From positions 3,348,001-3,412,000 of the forward strand of contig NZ_CP045702.1 of NCBI RefSeq assembly GCF_014216315.1: 64,000 bases of DNA, in the 5' to 3' direction. The notes beneath the pieces are model-generated. The model was not told the origin of the DNA. It saw nothing but the letters and a program-made list of their open reading frames with translations, and searched no databases. Numbering within the stretch: position 1 is the stretch's first letter; the number at the start of each line of letters is the position of its first letter. This DNA comes from Streptomyces finlayi (GTDB taxonomy: Bacteria > Actinomycetota > Actinomycetes > Streptomycetales > Streptomycetaceae). Below, piece after piece: positions 44,958 to 53,463 of the stretch. The position numbers and the translations under genes are program-made.

Positions 44958-46358
44958 CTAGCGCGGCCCGAGGGTCCATCGGGGACCGCTGGGGCTGTCC
45001 TCGATGACGAGACCGGACTGGTTGAGCTGGTCGCGGATCGCGTCGGCCGCTGCCCAGTCCTTGCGGTCCCGCGCCGACTGGCGCTGATCGAGAACGAGGC
45101 GTACGAGCGTGTCGACGACACCGTGGAGGTCCTCGCCGCGGTCGCTCTCGCCCGCCCAGTGCGGGTCGAGCGGGTCGAGGCCGAGGACTCCGAGCATGGC
45201 ACGCACCTCCGCGAGGCGGGCGACAGCGGCTTCCTTGTCGTCGGCCGCGAGGGCGGAGTTGCCCTGGCGGACCGTGGTGTGGACGATCGCGAGCGCCTGC
45301 GGGACTCCCAGGTCGTCGTCCATCGCCTCGGCGAACGCGGGCGGCACCTCGGCGGAGGGCTCGACCGTCTCCCCCGCCTTCTCGGAGACGCGCCGCACGA
45401 AGCCCTCGATCCGCGCGAACGCGGACTCCGCGTCGCGCAGTGCCTCCTCGCTGTACTCGATCATCGACCGGTAGTGCGGGGTGCCGAGGTAGTACCGCAG
45501 CACGATGGGGCGCCAGGCGCCGAGCATCTCGCTGACCAGCACGGAGTTGCCGAGCGACTTCGACATCTTCTCGCCGGCCATGGTGACCCAGCCGTTGTGC
45601 ACCCAGTAGTTCGCGAACGTGTCGCCGAACGCCTTGGCCTGGGCGATCTCGTTCTCGTGGTGCGGGAAGACCAGGTCGAGGCCGCCGCCGTGGATGTCGA
45701 AGGCGGCGCCGAGGTACTTGTGCGCCATGGCGGAGCACTCCAGGTGCCAGCCGGGACGGCCGCGGCCCCAGGGGGTCTCCCAGCTGGGCTCGCCGGGCTT
45801 GGCGGCCTTCCACATGGCGAAGTCGCGCTGGTCGCGCTTACCGGTCTCGCCCTCGCCTGACGGCTGGCGCAGATCGTCCAGCTCCTGGTTGGAGAGCTCC
45901 AGGTAGCCGGGGTGGGACCGTACGTCGAAGTAGACGTTGCCGTCGGACTCGTAGGCGTGACCGCGCTCGATGAGGCCGCGCATCATCTCGACCATCTCGG
46001 TGACGTGACCGGTGGCGCGCGGTTCGTACGTGGGCGGGAGGCAGCCGAGCGCGTCGTAACCGCTGTTGAACGCGCGCTCGTTCTCGTACCCGATCGACCA
46101 CCAGGGGCGGCCCTGTTCGGCCGACTTCTTGATGATCTTGTCGTCGATGTCGGTGACGTTGCGGATGAACGTGACGTCGTAGCCGCGGTACTCGAACCAG
46201 CGGCGCATGATGTCGAAGTTGAGGCCCGACCGGATGTGTCCGATGTGCGGGGCGGCCTGGACAGTCGCGCCACAGAGGTAGATCGAGACACAGCCCGCTG
46301 TGAGCGGAACGAAATCACGGATCTTCCGGGCGCTGGTGTCATGCAGGCGAATAGTCAC
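44958..46358 (-). CDS. cysS: Cysteinyl-tRNA synthetase
   Basis: 466 residues, normal CysRS length. Class I signatures APHIGHIRSG (HIGH) and AGEKMSKSLGN (KMSKS). Zinc ligands are visible around YLCGATVQ, WHLECSAM and the HGGGLDLVFPHHENE block. The C-terminal DALR-type helical domain is present. Length and motifs separate it from the related mycothiol ligase MshC, which is about 410 residues. Fourth gene of the carD-ispD-ispF-cysS-rlmB row. Confidence 0.96.
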   Translation of the reverse strand: MTIRLHDTSARKIRDFVPLTAGCVSIYLCGATVQAAPHIGHIRSGLNFDIMRRWFEYRGYDVTFIRNVTDIDDKIIKKSAEQGRPWWSIGYENERAFNSGYDALGCLPPTYEPRATGHVTEMVEMMRGLIERGHAYESDGNVYFDVRSHPGYLELSNQELDDLRQPSGEGETGKRDQRDFAMWKAAKPGEPSWETPWGRGRPGWHLECSAMAHKYLGAAFDIHGGGLDLVFPHHENEIAQAKAFGDTFANYWVHNGWVTMAGEKMSKSLGNSVLVSEMLGAWRPIVLRYYLGTPHYRSMIEYSEEALRDAESAFARIEGFVRRVSEKAGETVEPSAEVPPAFAEAMDDDLGVPQALAIVHTTVRQGNSALAADDKEAAVARLAEVRAMLGVLGLDPLDPHWAGESDRGEDLHGVVDTLVRLVLDQRQSARDRKDWAAADAIRDQLNQSGLVIEDSPSGPRWTLGPR

Positions 46359-46768
46359 GCCTCAAGGGTAGTGGGCCCGCACCCGTGCGTGTGCCTCGCC
46401 CGGGGGGGTTCGTGACACCCGGCCCCTGGGCGCGGGTTCTGTCCTCAAGCGACGGCGGGGCCGGGTTGGGGCGCGACGGCCTTGCGATGGCCCCGTGGGG
46501 GGTGCTCCGGGGCCCGTCCGGAGTGTCTCCGCAGGCGACGAACGTTCGGCGGGAACGTATGCGTAACCGGGTTTCCGTCCGTCACCCTGCGGGGACCCTC
46601 CTGCACCGCCCGGGACCGGCCGGAGGGTGCGAGCGGTCCGTGTCACCGGGGGTGACCAGGGTGGCTGCCGGGTCCGTGTCTGTAGCGCTCAGTGCCCGCG
46701 CCGCCGCCGGGGAGTGCAGGTTTCCGCCCAAGAGGGTGGGGCAGGGCCCCCACCCGACCCGCCACCGG
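46359..46768. other. 410-bp gap between cysS and ispF, no gene
   Basis: Frames here are Arg/Pro/Gly-rich and look random. It should hold the cysS promoter and the end of the ispF transcript; no clear hairpin or -10/-35 pair was recognised. Confidence 0.5.
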
Positions 46769-47302
46769 TCAGGCGGAGGACCCCGGCCCGGCGGTCCGGT
46801 ACACCAGCGCCGTCGCGATGCCCGCGAGGCCCTCGCCGCGGCCGGTGAAGCCGAGGCCGTCGGAGGTGGCGGCGGAGAGGGAGACCGGAGCGCCGACCGC
46901 TGCGGCCAGGACCTTCTGGGCCTCCTCACGGCGCTTGCCGATCTTCGGTCGTACGCCGACGACCTGCACGGCCACGTTGCCGATCTCGTACCCCGAGGAC
47001 CGTACGATCCGCGCCGCCTCGGTGAGCAGCGTGACACCTGAGGCGCCGGACCATTCGGGGCGCCCCGTACCGAAGTGCTGCCCCAGGTCGCCGAGGCCGG
47101 CCGCGGAGAACAGTGCGTTGCAGGCCGCGTGCGCGACCACGTCCGCGTCGGAGTGGCCGGCCAGGCCCGGGCCCTCGCCCTCCCACAGCAGCCCCGCGCA
47201 CCACAGCTCGCGGCCCTCTTCAAAGGCGTGGATATCGGTCCCGATCCCGACCTGGGGGATCACGGGAGCCGGGATCACGGAAGAGGGGGAATCAGAACGC
47301 AT
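46769..47302 (-). CDS. ispF: 2-C-methyl-D-erythritol 2,4-cyclodiphosphate synthase
   Basis: 177 residues. MEP-pathway enzyme forming the cyclic diphosphate on the way to IPP/DMAPP. Family marks: VGIGTDIHAFEEG (metal ligands D and H), GHSDADVVAHAACNALFSAAGLGDLGQHF, and the C-terminal ATSDGLGFTGRGEGLAGIA. The start overlaps the ispD stop by 11 bp, so the two are translationally coupled; in some bacteria they are fused. Confidence 0.96.
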   Translation of the reverse strand: MRSDSPSSVIPAPVIPQVGIGTDIHAFEEGRELWCAGLLWEGEGPGLAGHSDADVVAHAACNALFSAAGLGDLGQHFGTGRPEWSGASGVTLLTEAARIVRSSGYEIGNVAVQVVGVRPKIGKRREEAQKVLAAAVGAPVSLSAATSDGLGFTGRGEGLAGIATALVYRTAGPGSSA

Positions 47303-48056
47303 CGTTCGCCCTCCGGCGTGCGAGGACCGCTTCGGCCAGCAGCAGGTCGAGGGGCCGGGTCACCTTGAACGCCTCTTCGTGGCCGGGCACGACGACGACC
47401 GGTGCCCCGAGCTGTTCCACCATGCCCGCGTCGTCGGTGGCTCCCTCGCCGTCGACGGCGACCGTCGCATGGGCGCGGACCAGCGTCTCTCGGTCGAAGC
47501 CCTGCGGCGTCTGCACGGCGCGCAGCCGGGCTCGTACGGGAGTGGCGAGGACCGGCTCCGGTGCTCCCCGGGGCCCGGGCTCGACCTCCTTGACGGTGTC
47601 GGTGAGCTGCAGGGCGGGTACGACGGCGGGCGCACCGTCGCGTACGGCCTCGACCACCGCGTCCACGGTGTCGACCGGCACGAGCGGGCGGGCCGCGTCG
47701 TGGACGAGGACGACGGCGATGTCGGCGGGGAGGGCGTCGAGGCCGAGCCTGACCGATTCCTGGCGGGTTTCGCCGCCGGGCACCACGAGATAGTCGGTGC
47801 GCTCGGGCAGGGAGTGTTCGTCGAGGAGGTTCTTCACCTCCGGCGCGCCGTCCGGCGGGGCGACCACGACGACCAGGCTGACGGCGCGGGACGCCGCCAT
47901 GGCCCGGACCGCGTGGATCAGCATCGGCGTCCCGCCGAGGGCGCGGAGCGCCTTGGGGGCGCCCGGCCCGAGACGTACTCCCCGGCCGGCTGCGGGGATC
48001 ACCGCGGCGGTGCGGGGAGGGCGCGATTCGTCAGGCGTCGGTGACATCGGTGACAT
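47292..48056 (-). CDS. ispD: 2-C-methyl-D-erythritol 4-phosphate cytidylyltransferase
   Basis: 254 residues from the ATG at 48056 (MSPMSPTPDESRPP); the open frame runs further upstream, but the family start is close to AAVIPAAGRGVRLGPGAPKAL, the CTP-binding signature (about 16-36). Other marks: VLVHDAARPLVPVDTVDAVVEAV and RLRAVQTPQGFDRETLVRAH. Second activity of the MEP block, coupled to ispF. A second ATG lies three codons in. Confidence 0.95.
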   Translation of the reverse strand: MSPMSPTPDESRPPRTAAVIPAAGRGVRLGPGAPKALRALGGTPMLIHAVRAMAASRAVSLVVVVAPPDGAPEVKNLLDEHSLPERTDYLVVPGGETRQESVRLGLDALPADIAVVLVHDAARPLVPVDTVDAVVEAVRDGAPAVVPALQLTDTVKEVEPGPRGAPEPVLATPVRARLRAVQTPQGFDRETLVRAHATVAVDGEGATDDAGMVEQLGAPVVVVPGHEEAFKVTRPLDLLLAEAVLARRRANDAF

Positions 48057-48244
48057 CGGTTGCACTCCGAAGCTTCGGCAGGTTTGTTTCCACGGCCGAC
48101 ATGGGTATGGCCCCAGCGAGCCGGGCGGGACGCTTGACTTGACCGGGCCCCTTCCGTGACACCCGGTCGGACAAGCCTCACTGGCCGCTCCATGCGCGCG
48201 CATGGCTGAATAGAGCTGGTGAAAAACGGCTGATCAAAGACTCC

Positions 48245-48282
48245 ACATGGGGAGCGTGTGGAGACATGGGGAACGCGTGGAG
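48245..48282. repeat. 19-bp tandem repeat between carD and ispD
   Basis: acatggggagcgtgtggag (48245-48263) is followed directly by acatggggaacgcgtggag (48264-48282), two mismatches. It lies in the 316-bp carD-ispD gap, which has no gene; function unknown. Confidence 0.8.
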
Positions 48283-48372
48283 CCGAACATGCCGCAGCGC
48301 CCGGCGACACAGCCTGAATACGGCTGGTCAGCGGGCACCGCGGCACATTCATACGACCGGTGCGATCCCGTT

Positions 48373-48855
48373 TCAGGACGCGAGGACCTCGTCGAGCAGA
48401 GCCTCGGCCTTGTCCTCGTTGGTGTTCTCCGCGAGAGCGAGCTCACTCACCAGAATCTGGCGGGCCTTGGCGAGCATGCGCTTTTCACCTGCGGAAAGAC
48501 CGCGCTCGCGCTCACGACGCCACAGGTCACGAACAACTTCCGCGACCTTGATGACATCGCCGGAGGCGAGCTTCTCGAGATTTGCCTTGTAACGCCGGGA
48601 CCAGTTCGTCGGCTCTTCGGCGTACGGTGCGCGCAGCACCTCGAAGACCCGGTCCAGGCCCTCTTGCCCGACCACGTCGCGCACTCCGACGAACTCCGCG
48701 TTGTCCGCCGGGACACGAACCGTCAAGTCACCCTGGGCGACCTTGAGCACCAAGTAGGTCTTGTCCACGCCTTTGATCTGGCGAGTCTCAATTGCCTCGA
48801 TCAGCGCGGCCCCGTGATGGGGATAGACCACGGTGTCGCCAACCTTGAACGTCAT
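48373..48855 (-). CDS. carD: CarD/CdnL-family RNA-polymerase-binding regulator
   Basis: 160 residues. Binds the RNAP beta subunit through an N-terminal Tudor-like domain (MTFKVGDTVVYPHHGAALIEAIETR) and stabilises open promoter complexes through a C-terminal helical DNA-binding domain (NWSRRYKANLEKLASGD ... SAGEKRMLAKARQILVSEL). Length and both domains are normal for the actinobacterial group; essential in mycobacteria. First gene of the row toward ispD. Confidence 0.94.
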   Translation of the reverse strand: MTFKVGDTVVYPHHGAALIEAIETRQIKGVDKTYLVLKVAQGDLTVRVPADNAEFVGVRDVVGQEGLDRVFEVLRAPYAEEPTNWSRRYKANLEKLASGDVIKVAEVVRDLWRRERERGLSAGEKRMLAKARQILVSELALAENTNEDKAEALLDEVLAS

Positions 48856-49428
48856 GTGACAGGTACCCCTTCCGTGGCTATCCAGAGTAACACGAGAACA
48901 GCTTCTCCTGAATGGCGTTTTCGCAGGTCAGGGCACATCTCGGGGCTTGACAACAGCAACAGGAACGTGCTGCGGGAGGCTTCCGTAACGCGGTATTCGC
49001 AGGTCGGAGCGGCTGTGCGGCCGAGGTGAAACGCAGGCGCCACATCCCCTGGAACCAGCTCCGAAGGTGGCGAACGTCCCGTTTTGCCGGGTTCTGGATG
49101 ATGAACTTTCCGTAGGCCGTTCGGAGATCGATCACCCGTACGGAGGTATGCGGTCGATGGCCAATGAAATTGATCAACGACCGCAAGCGTTCGCCTCGCG
49201 TGAGGATTATGTGCGCGGAATGCGCCATGCCCCGGAAATTGATCACCGGGGTTATGCGAACGGGCGGTGAATCGCCGCGAGCACGGCACACGGGCCGTGC
49301 TCATGTGCCGCAGGAGGCGGGTCGGGTGCGGGGCAGCGAGCGCGGCTCGGTAACCTGAGCGCGCTGACACACACTTAGGGCGGCTTTACGTCGCTCGCCC
49401 TCCGACTGTTCAAGGAGTTGCCGCCGCC
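48856..49428. other. 573-bp divergent gap between carD and the lipoprotein gene
   Basis: No frame shows convincing bias. It should contain both promoters. A small hairpin (ccccgg / ccgggg, 49230-49251) and two copies of the sequence aattgatca (near 49169 and 49238) are visible; whether they are binding sites is unknown. Confidence 0.45.
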
Positions 49429-50100
49429 GTGAGCCGCAGCCTTCGACACGGCGCCCTCGCCGCCACTGCCATCGTGTTCTCGATCGCCTCGATGTCCGCG
49501 TGCAGCGCGGGCAACGACGCGCAGACGCTCCAGGTCAGGCCGGACAACGCAGCCGCTGCCGTCGACAACATCAAGATCCAGAACGCGAATGTCATCACTC
49601 AGCCCGAGCACGGGGCCGAGGGGCCGGCAGTCGTCTCCGCCCTGGTGTTCAACAACGGCACCAAGCGTGAGGTCCTGGAGGCCGTCACGCTGCCGGGCAG
49701 CGACGCCCCGGTGAAGCTCCACGCCGCCAAGGGCAAGGGTCCGGTCGTCGTGCCGGCCGGCGGCTCGGTCATGCTCGGCGGAAAGGGCAACGCCGCCGCC
49801 GTGATCGAGAAGGGCCACGAGGCCGCTCGCAACGGTGACGTCCAGACGGTCGTCTTCAAGTTCAGCGAGACCGGCGACGTCGAACTCGGTGCCACCGTCG
49901 TCACGGCGACGAGCTTCTTCAAGGGCTTCGGCCCGAGCTCGCTGCCCGCGCAGGCGAAGCCCACGCCCTCCCGGACGCCTTCGGGTGCGGCCTCGGCGAC
50001 GCCGGGCGCTCCGTCCGGGACGCCGACGGAGCCGGTGACCGGTTCGGCGAGCCCGGACGCCGGGGCGCCCGCCTCGGAAACCGCGGCGACGGGTCACTGA
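49429..50100 (+). CDS. Secreted lipoprotein (DUF461-like)
   Basis: 223 residues from a GTG at 49429. Lipoprotein signal: basic SRSLRHG, hydrophobic AALAATAIVFSIASM and lipobox SMSAC with the lipidated Cys at about 25. The mature domain (IKIQNANVITQPEHGAEGPAVVSALVFNNGTKREVLEAVTL ... VPAGGSVMLGG) resembles the copper-chaperone-like/DUF461 beta-sandwich. The tail is a Pro/Ser/Thr/Ala linker. Next to the phosphate regulators but not obviously connected. Confidence 0.85.
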   Translation: MSRSLRHGALAATAIVFSIASMSACSAGNDAQTLQVRPDNAAAAVDNIKIQNANVITQPEHGAEGPAVVSALVFNNGTKREVLEAVTLPGSDAPVKLHAAKGKGPVVVPAGGSVMLGGKGNAAAVIEKGHEAARNGDVQTVVFKFSETGDVELGATVVTATSFFKGFGPSSLPAQAKPTPSRTPSGAASATPGAPSGTPTEPVTGSASPDAGAPASETAATGH

Positions 50101-50119
50101 CCCCACGTACGCACATGTG

Positions 50120-50153
50120 AAAGGGGCGCCTCCCCGCCGGGAGGCGCCCCTTT
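50120..50153. terminator. Bidirectional terminator between lipoprotein gene and phoP
   Basis: Perfect 14-bp stem aaaggggcgcctcc (50120-50133) / ggaggcgccccttt (50140-50153), six-base loop, A-run before and T-run after, between convergent genes. Confidence 0.9.
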
Positions 50154-50199
50154 ACGTACCGCTGCGTACTCGGTTCAGCCGACTCGCTCAGCTGCCGGT

Positions 50200-50880
50200 T
50201 TACGGCTCGAACTTGTAGCCCAGGCCGCGCACCGTCACCAGGTAGCGCGGCGCCCCCGGGTCCGGCTCGATCTTGGCGCGCAGGCGCTTGACGTGGACGT
50301 CGAGGGTCTTGGTGTCGCCGACGTAGTCAGCGCCCCAGACCCGGTCGATCAGCTGCATACGGGTGAGCACGCGGCCCGCGTTGCGCAGCAGCATCTCCAG
50401 CAGGTCGAACTCCTTCAGCGGCAGGTCGACCTTGCCGCCTGAGACGGTGACCACGTGACGGTCCACGTCCATCCGCACGGGGCCCGCCTCCAGGGCGGCC
50501 GGGGCGACCTCCTCCGGCTCCCCGCGGCGGCGCAGGACCGCACGGATGCGGGCGACCAGTTCGCGCGAGGAGAAGGGCTTGGTCACATAGTCGTCGGCTC
50601 CTATTTCCAGCCCGACGACCTTGTCGATCTCACTGTCCTTGGCGGTGACCATGATCACGGGAACGTTGGACTTGACGCGCAGCTGACGGCAGACCTCGGT
50701 ACCGGGCAGGCCCGGCAGCATCAGGTCGAGCAGGACGAGGTCGGCGCCGTTGCGCTCGAACTCGTCGAGCCCATCGGGGCCGGTCGCCGCGATGGCGACC
50801 TCGAAGCCTTCCTTGCGCAGCATGTAGGACAGGGCGTCGCTGAAGGATTCCTCATCCTCGACGACAAGCACTCGGGTCAC
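50200..50880 (-). CDS. phoP: Phosphate-starvation response regulator PhoP
   Basis: 226 residues, OmpR/PhoB family. Receiver domain with E9-D-E acidic pocket and phospho-acceptor D52 (LVLLDLMLPG), K near 101 (DDYVTKPF), then a winged-helix DNA-binding domain (LPLKEFDLLEMLLRNAGRVLTR ... DVHVKRLRAKIE). Controls phosphate uptake genes and many antibiotic clusters in Streptomyces by binding PHO boxes. ATGA overlap with phoR upstream. Confidence 0.97.
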   Translation of the reverse strand: MTRVLVVEDEESFSDALSYMLRKEGFEVAIAATGPDGLDEFERNGADLVLLDLMLPGLPGTEVCRQLRVKSNVPVIMVTAKDSEIDKVVGLEIGADDYVTKPFSSRELVARIRAVLRRRGEPEEVAPAALEAGPVRMDVDRHVVTVSGGKVDLPLKEFDLLEMLLRNAGRVLTRMQLIDRVWGADYVGDTKTLDVHVKRLRAKIEPDPGAPRYLVTVRGLGYKFEP

Positions 50881-52139
50881 GGAAGAGCCTCCGGGGCAGG
50901 GAATGGTTCAAAGGAGTCGGTCTCGAACGGTCCCTCGTCGTCACCGTTGACGATAAGCGGTCCGCCGGTGGTGCGCTCCCGTACGACGCCCGATTCGGGC
51001 AGTCGCAGGGTGAAGGTGGAGCCCTGGCCCTCAGAGCTCCAGACCGTGACCTCCCCGCCGTGCGAGGCGGCCACGTGCTTGACGATGGCGAGGCCGAGAC
51101 CGGTGCCACCGGTGGCCCGCGACCGGGCGGGATCGACGCGGTAGAACCGCTCGAAGACCCGTTCGCGGTCCTTTTCGGAGATGCCGATGCCCTGGTCGGT
51201 CACGGCTATCTCGATCAGATCCCCGCCGGGTGCCACGATGCGGCGGGCGGCGATCCCGACGCGTGTACGGGCGGGGCTGTAGTTGACGGCGTTCTCGACG
51301 AGATTGCCGAGCGCCGCGGCGAGCTGGCCGCGGTTTCCCCAGATGAAGAGGTCCTCGGTGCCGCCCGATGCCATGGTGATCTGCTTCGAGCCGGCCTGCT
51401 GGCGGCAACGGTCGATGGCCTCGTCGACCAGTTCTTCCACCCGGACGGGCTCGGCGTCCTCCAGCGGGTCGTCGTTCTGTACCCGGGAGAGGTCGATGAG
51501 TTCCTGTACGAGGTTGGTGAGCCGGGTCGCCTCGATCTGCATCCGTCCGGCGAACCGCTCCACCGCCTCCGGGTCGTCCGAAGCGTCCATGACGGCCTCG
51601 GAGAGCAGGGAGAGCGCGCCGGTGGGGGTCTTGAGTTCATGGCTGACGTTGGCGACGAAGTCACGTCGTACCGCCTCTATGCGGCGGGCCTCTGTGAGGT
51701 CCTCGACCAGCAGCAGCACCAGGCGCGAGCCCAGCGGGGCGACCCGGGCGGACACGGCGAGCGCCTCGCCACGCCCCGTACCGCGCCGTGGGAGGTCCAG
51801 CTCGACCTGGCGTATCTCTCCGTCCCTGCGGGTGTCCCTGGCCATGTGGAGCATGGCGTCGACGGAGAGCCGGCCGCCGCGGACCAGACCCAGCGCGTAC
51901 GCGGCGGAGCTGGCCTTGACGACGCTGTCGCTCTCGTCGAGGACGACGGCGGACGAGCTGAGTACGGAGAGGACGGTGTCCACTCCGGGGGGCAGTGCCG
52001 CGTTGTTGTCGGGCCGCAGTGACGTGCGCGTGGGTCTGTTCTGTTCGCGCTCGCTCCAGCGGAACGCCAGCATGGCGATCACACCGGTCAACAACCCGGC
52101 GATCGCGGCAGCTGCGGCGACCGCCGCGTTCACGTCCAT
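50877..52139 (-). CDS. phoR: Phosphate sensor histidine kinase PhoR (SenX3-like)
   Basis: 420 residues. One N-terminal membrane segment (AAVAAAAAIAGLLTGVIAMLAF), a PAS-like region (~55-150), the H-box NVSHELKTPTGAL with H167, and an HATPase domain (NLVENAVNYS, VTDQGIGI, GLGLAIVKH). A single membrane anchor without a large outside loop fits PhoR/SenX3, which senses through the phosphate transporter and PhoU. Divergent from phoU across an intergenic region that carries a PHO box. Confidence 0.97.
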   Translation of the reverse strand: MDVNAAVAAAAAIAGLLTGVIAMLAFRWSEREQNRPTRTSLRPDNNAALPPGVDTVLSVLSSSAVVLDESDSVVKASSAAYALGLVRGGRLSVDAMLHMARDTRRDGEIRQVELDLPRRGTGRGEALAVSARVAPLGSRLVLLLVEDLTEARRIEAVRRDFVANVSHELKTPTGALSLLSEAVMDASDDPEAVERFAGRMQIEATRLTNLVQELIDLSRVQNDDPLEDAEPVRVEELVDEAIDRCRQQAGSKQITMASGGTEDLFIWGNRGQLAAALGNLVENAVNYSPARTRVGIAARRIVAPGGDLIEIAVTDQGIGISEKDRERVFERFYRVDPARSRATGGTGLGLAIVKHVAASHGGEVTVWSSEGQGSTFTLRLPESGVVRERTTGGPLIVNGDDEGPFETDSFEPFPAPEALP

Positions 52140-52212
52140 GCTTCAAGGTTATGCGGGGTCGGCAACTCTCTCCCAGCCATCCGGGTGCCATCTCGAACAC
52201 TCGTCGCCCAGA

Positions 52213-52245
52213 GTTCACCGAGGAGCAAGTACCGGTTCACTTCCG
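52213..52245 (+). promoter_or_regulatory. PHO box (PhoP operator) between phoRP and phoU
   Basis: Eleven-base direct-repeat units gttcaccgagg (52213-52223), agcaagtaccg (52224-52234) and gttcacttccg (52235-52245). The first and third match the Streptomyces PhoP unit GTTCACC closely and the middle one poorly, the usual architecture. It lies 74 bp before the phoR start and 94 bp before the phoU start, so PhoP should control both directions, as described for S. coelicolor. Confidence 0.85.
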
Positions 52246-52339
52246 CGGTCGGATACCGACGCGTTCCCCCCGCACCGTGGGAGCGTGGGGGTCGGTCCAA
52301 GAGACCCCGGCCTCAGTAAGGAACTGGAGAGGGACTTCC

Positions 52340-53023
52340 ATGCGCGACGCTTACCACGAGGAACTCGATTCGATCGGCGAGGGCCTGGTCGAGATGGCCC
52401 GGCTCGTCGGCTCCGCGATCGGGCGGGCCACCACGTCCATGCTCGACGCCGACCTGAAGCTCGCGGAGAGTGTCATCGCCGCGGACCAGAAGGTCGACGA
52501 CCTGCAGCACGACCTGGAGGCACGCGCCATCGCGCTCCTCGCCCGCCAGCAGCCGGTGGCGACCGATCTGCGGATCGTCGTCACCTCGCTGCGGATGAGC
52601 GCCGACCTGGAGCGCTCGGGCGACCTGGCCCAGCACGTCGCCAAGCTGGCCCGGCTGCGCTTCCCGCAGACGGCGGTGCCTCACGACCTGCACGCCACCA
52701 TCCTGGAGATGGGGCAGCTGGCACAGCGCCTGATGGCGAAGGCCGCCGAGGTCATCATCACGAAGGACGTCGACCTGGCGCTTCAGCTGGAGCAGGACGA
52801 CGACGAGATGGACCTGCTGCACCGCACGCTGTTCCAGCACCTGATGGACGACCGCTGGAAGCACGGCATCGAGACGGCCGTCGACGTGACGCTGCTCGGG
52901 CGTTACTACGAGCGTTTCGCCGACCACGCGGTGTCGGTGGCCAAGCGGGTCGTCTACCTCGTCACCGGCGAGCACGCCGACGACCTCCAGGCGGCGACTC
53001 CGGGTCCGGTGGAGAGCGCGTAG
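52340..53023 (+). CDS. phoU: Phosphate-system regulator PhoU
   Basis: 227 residues from the ATG at 52340. Two homologous three-helix-bundle halves, each with the metal-binding E/D-rich helix: LDSIGEGLVEMARLVGSAIG...LIADQKVDDLQ in the first, and LGRYYERFADHAVSVAKRVVYLVTG in the second. PhoU links the Pst transporter to PhoR and silences signalling when phosphate is ample. Divergent from phoRP as in S. coelicolor SCO4228-SCO4230. Confidence 0.96.
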   Translation: MRDAYHEELDSIGEGLVEMARLVGSAIGRATTSMLDADLKLAESVIAADQKVDDLQHDLEARAIALLARQQPVATDLRIVVTSLRMSADLERSGDLAQHVAKLARLRFPQTAVPHDLHATILEMGQLAQRLMAKAAEVIITKDVDLALQLEQDDDEMDLLHRTLFQHLMDDRWKHGIETAVDVTLLGRYYERFADHAVSVAKRVVYLVTGEHADDLQAATPGPVESA

Positions 53024-53219
53024 CTCCCCAGACGGCGGCTCCGGGCCCGGCGCGGAGCGGGTGCCCCGCGCCCCGTGCGCTCTGCCGGGTGCGCGGGTCG
53101 CACACTTGTTCTCTATGTGTGCGCCGTTGATGCGCCCGCAGGAGTGGGCATGCAATGGGCTGGGGGCGGCACACCATGTCCGTACGCCCTCGTGAGCGCG
53201 TACGCCCTGAGGAGGAAGC

Positions 53220-53369
53220 ATGGCCGATTCCCCCGTCAACGAACCCCAGCCGGAGGCACCGACCGAAGTGGTGCACCTGTCTGTGCTCGCCGCTTGCGGC
53301 TGCGGGTCGGGCTGCGGGTGCGGCTGCCAGTCGGGCGGCCCGTGCCAGTGCGGCGGCTGCTCCGGCTGA
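53220..53369 (+). CDS. Cys-rich 49-residue metal-binding peptide
   Basis: ATG at 53220 with RBS gaggagga. The acidic head (MADSPVNEPQPEAPTEVVHL) is followed by a Gly/Cys tail with eight Cys at positions 26, 28, 32, 34, 36, 42, 44 and 47, mostly as CxC. This looks like a small metallothionein-like protein that would bind zinc or copper. No signal peptide. It follows phoU by 196 bp and ends at a strong hairpin, so it has its own short unit. Conserved family unknown to me by name. Confidence 0.75.
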   Translation: MADSPVNEPQPEAPTEVVHLSVLAACGCGSGCGCGCQSGGPCQCGGCSG

Positions 53370-53384
53370 CGGACAGGCGCGTGC

Positions 53385-53414
53385 GCCCCGCGACGGAGGC
53401 TTCCGTCGCGGGGC
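53385..53414. terminator. Bidirectional terminator after the Cys-rich gene
   Basis: Perfect 13-bp stem gccccgcgacgga (53385-53397) / tccgtcgcggggc (53402-53414) with a ggct loop, between convergent genes. Confidence 0.85.
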
Positions 53415-53463
53415 GGTGCGGGCCCAGGAGTGCGGCGGGGTGCGGTGCGGGTGATGCCGCCGC

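Noticed and set aside
44958..46358. mshC (mycothiol cysteine ligase) instead of cysS
   Set aside because: Length of 466 residues, complete C-terminal tRNA-binding region and position beside rlmB/ispF fit CysRS.
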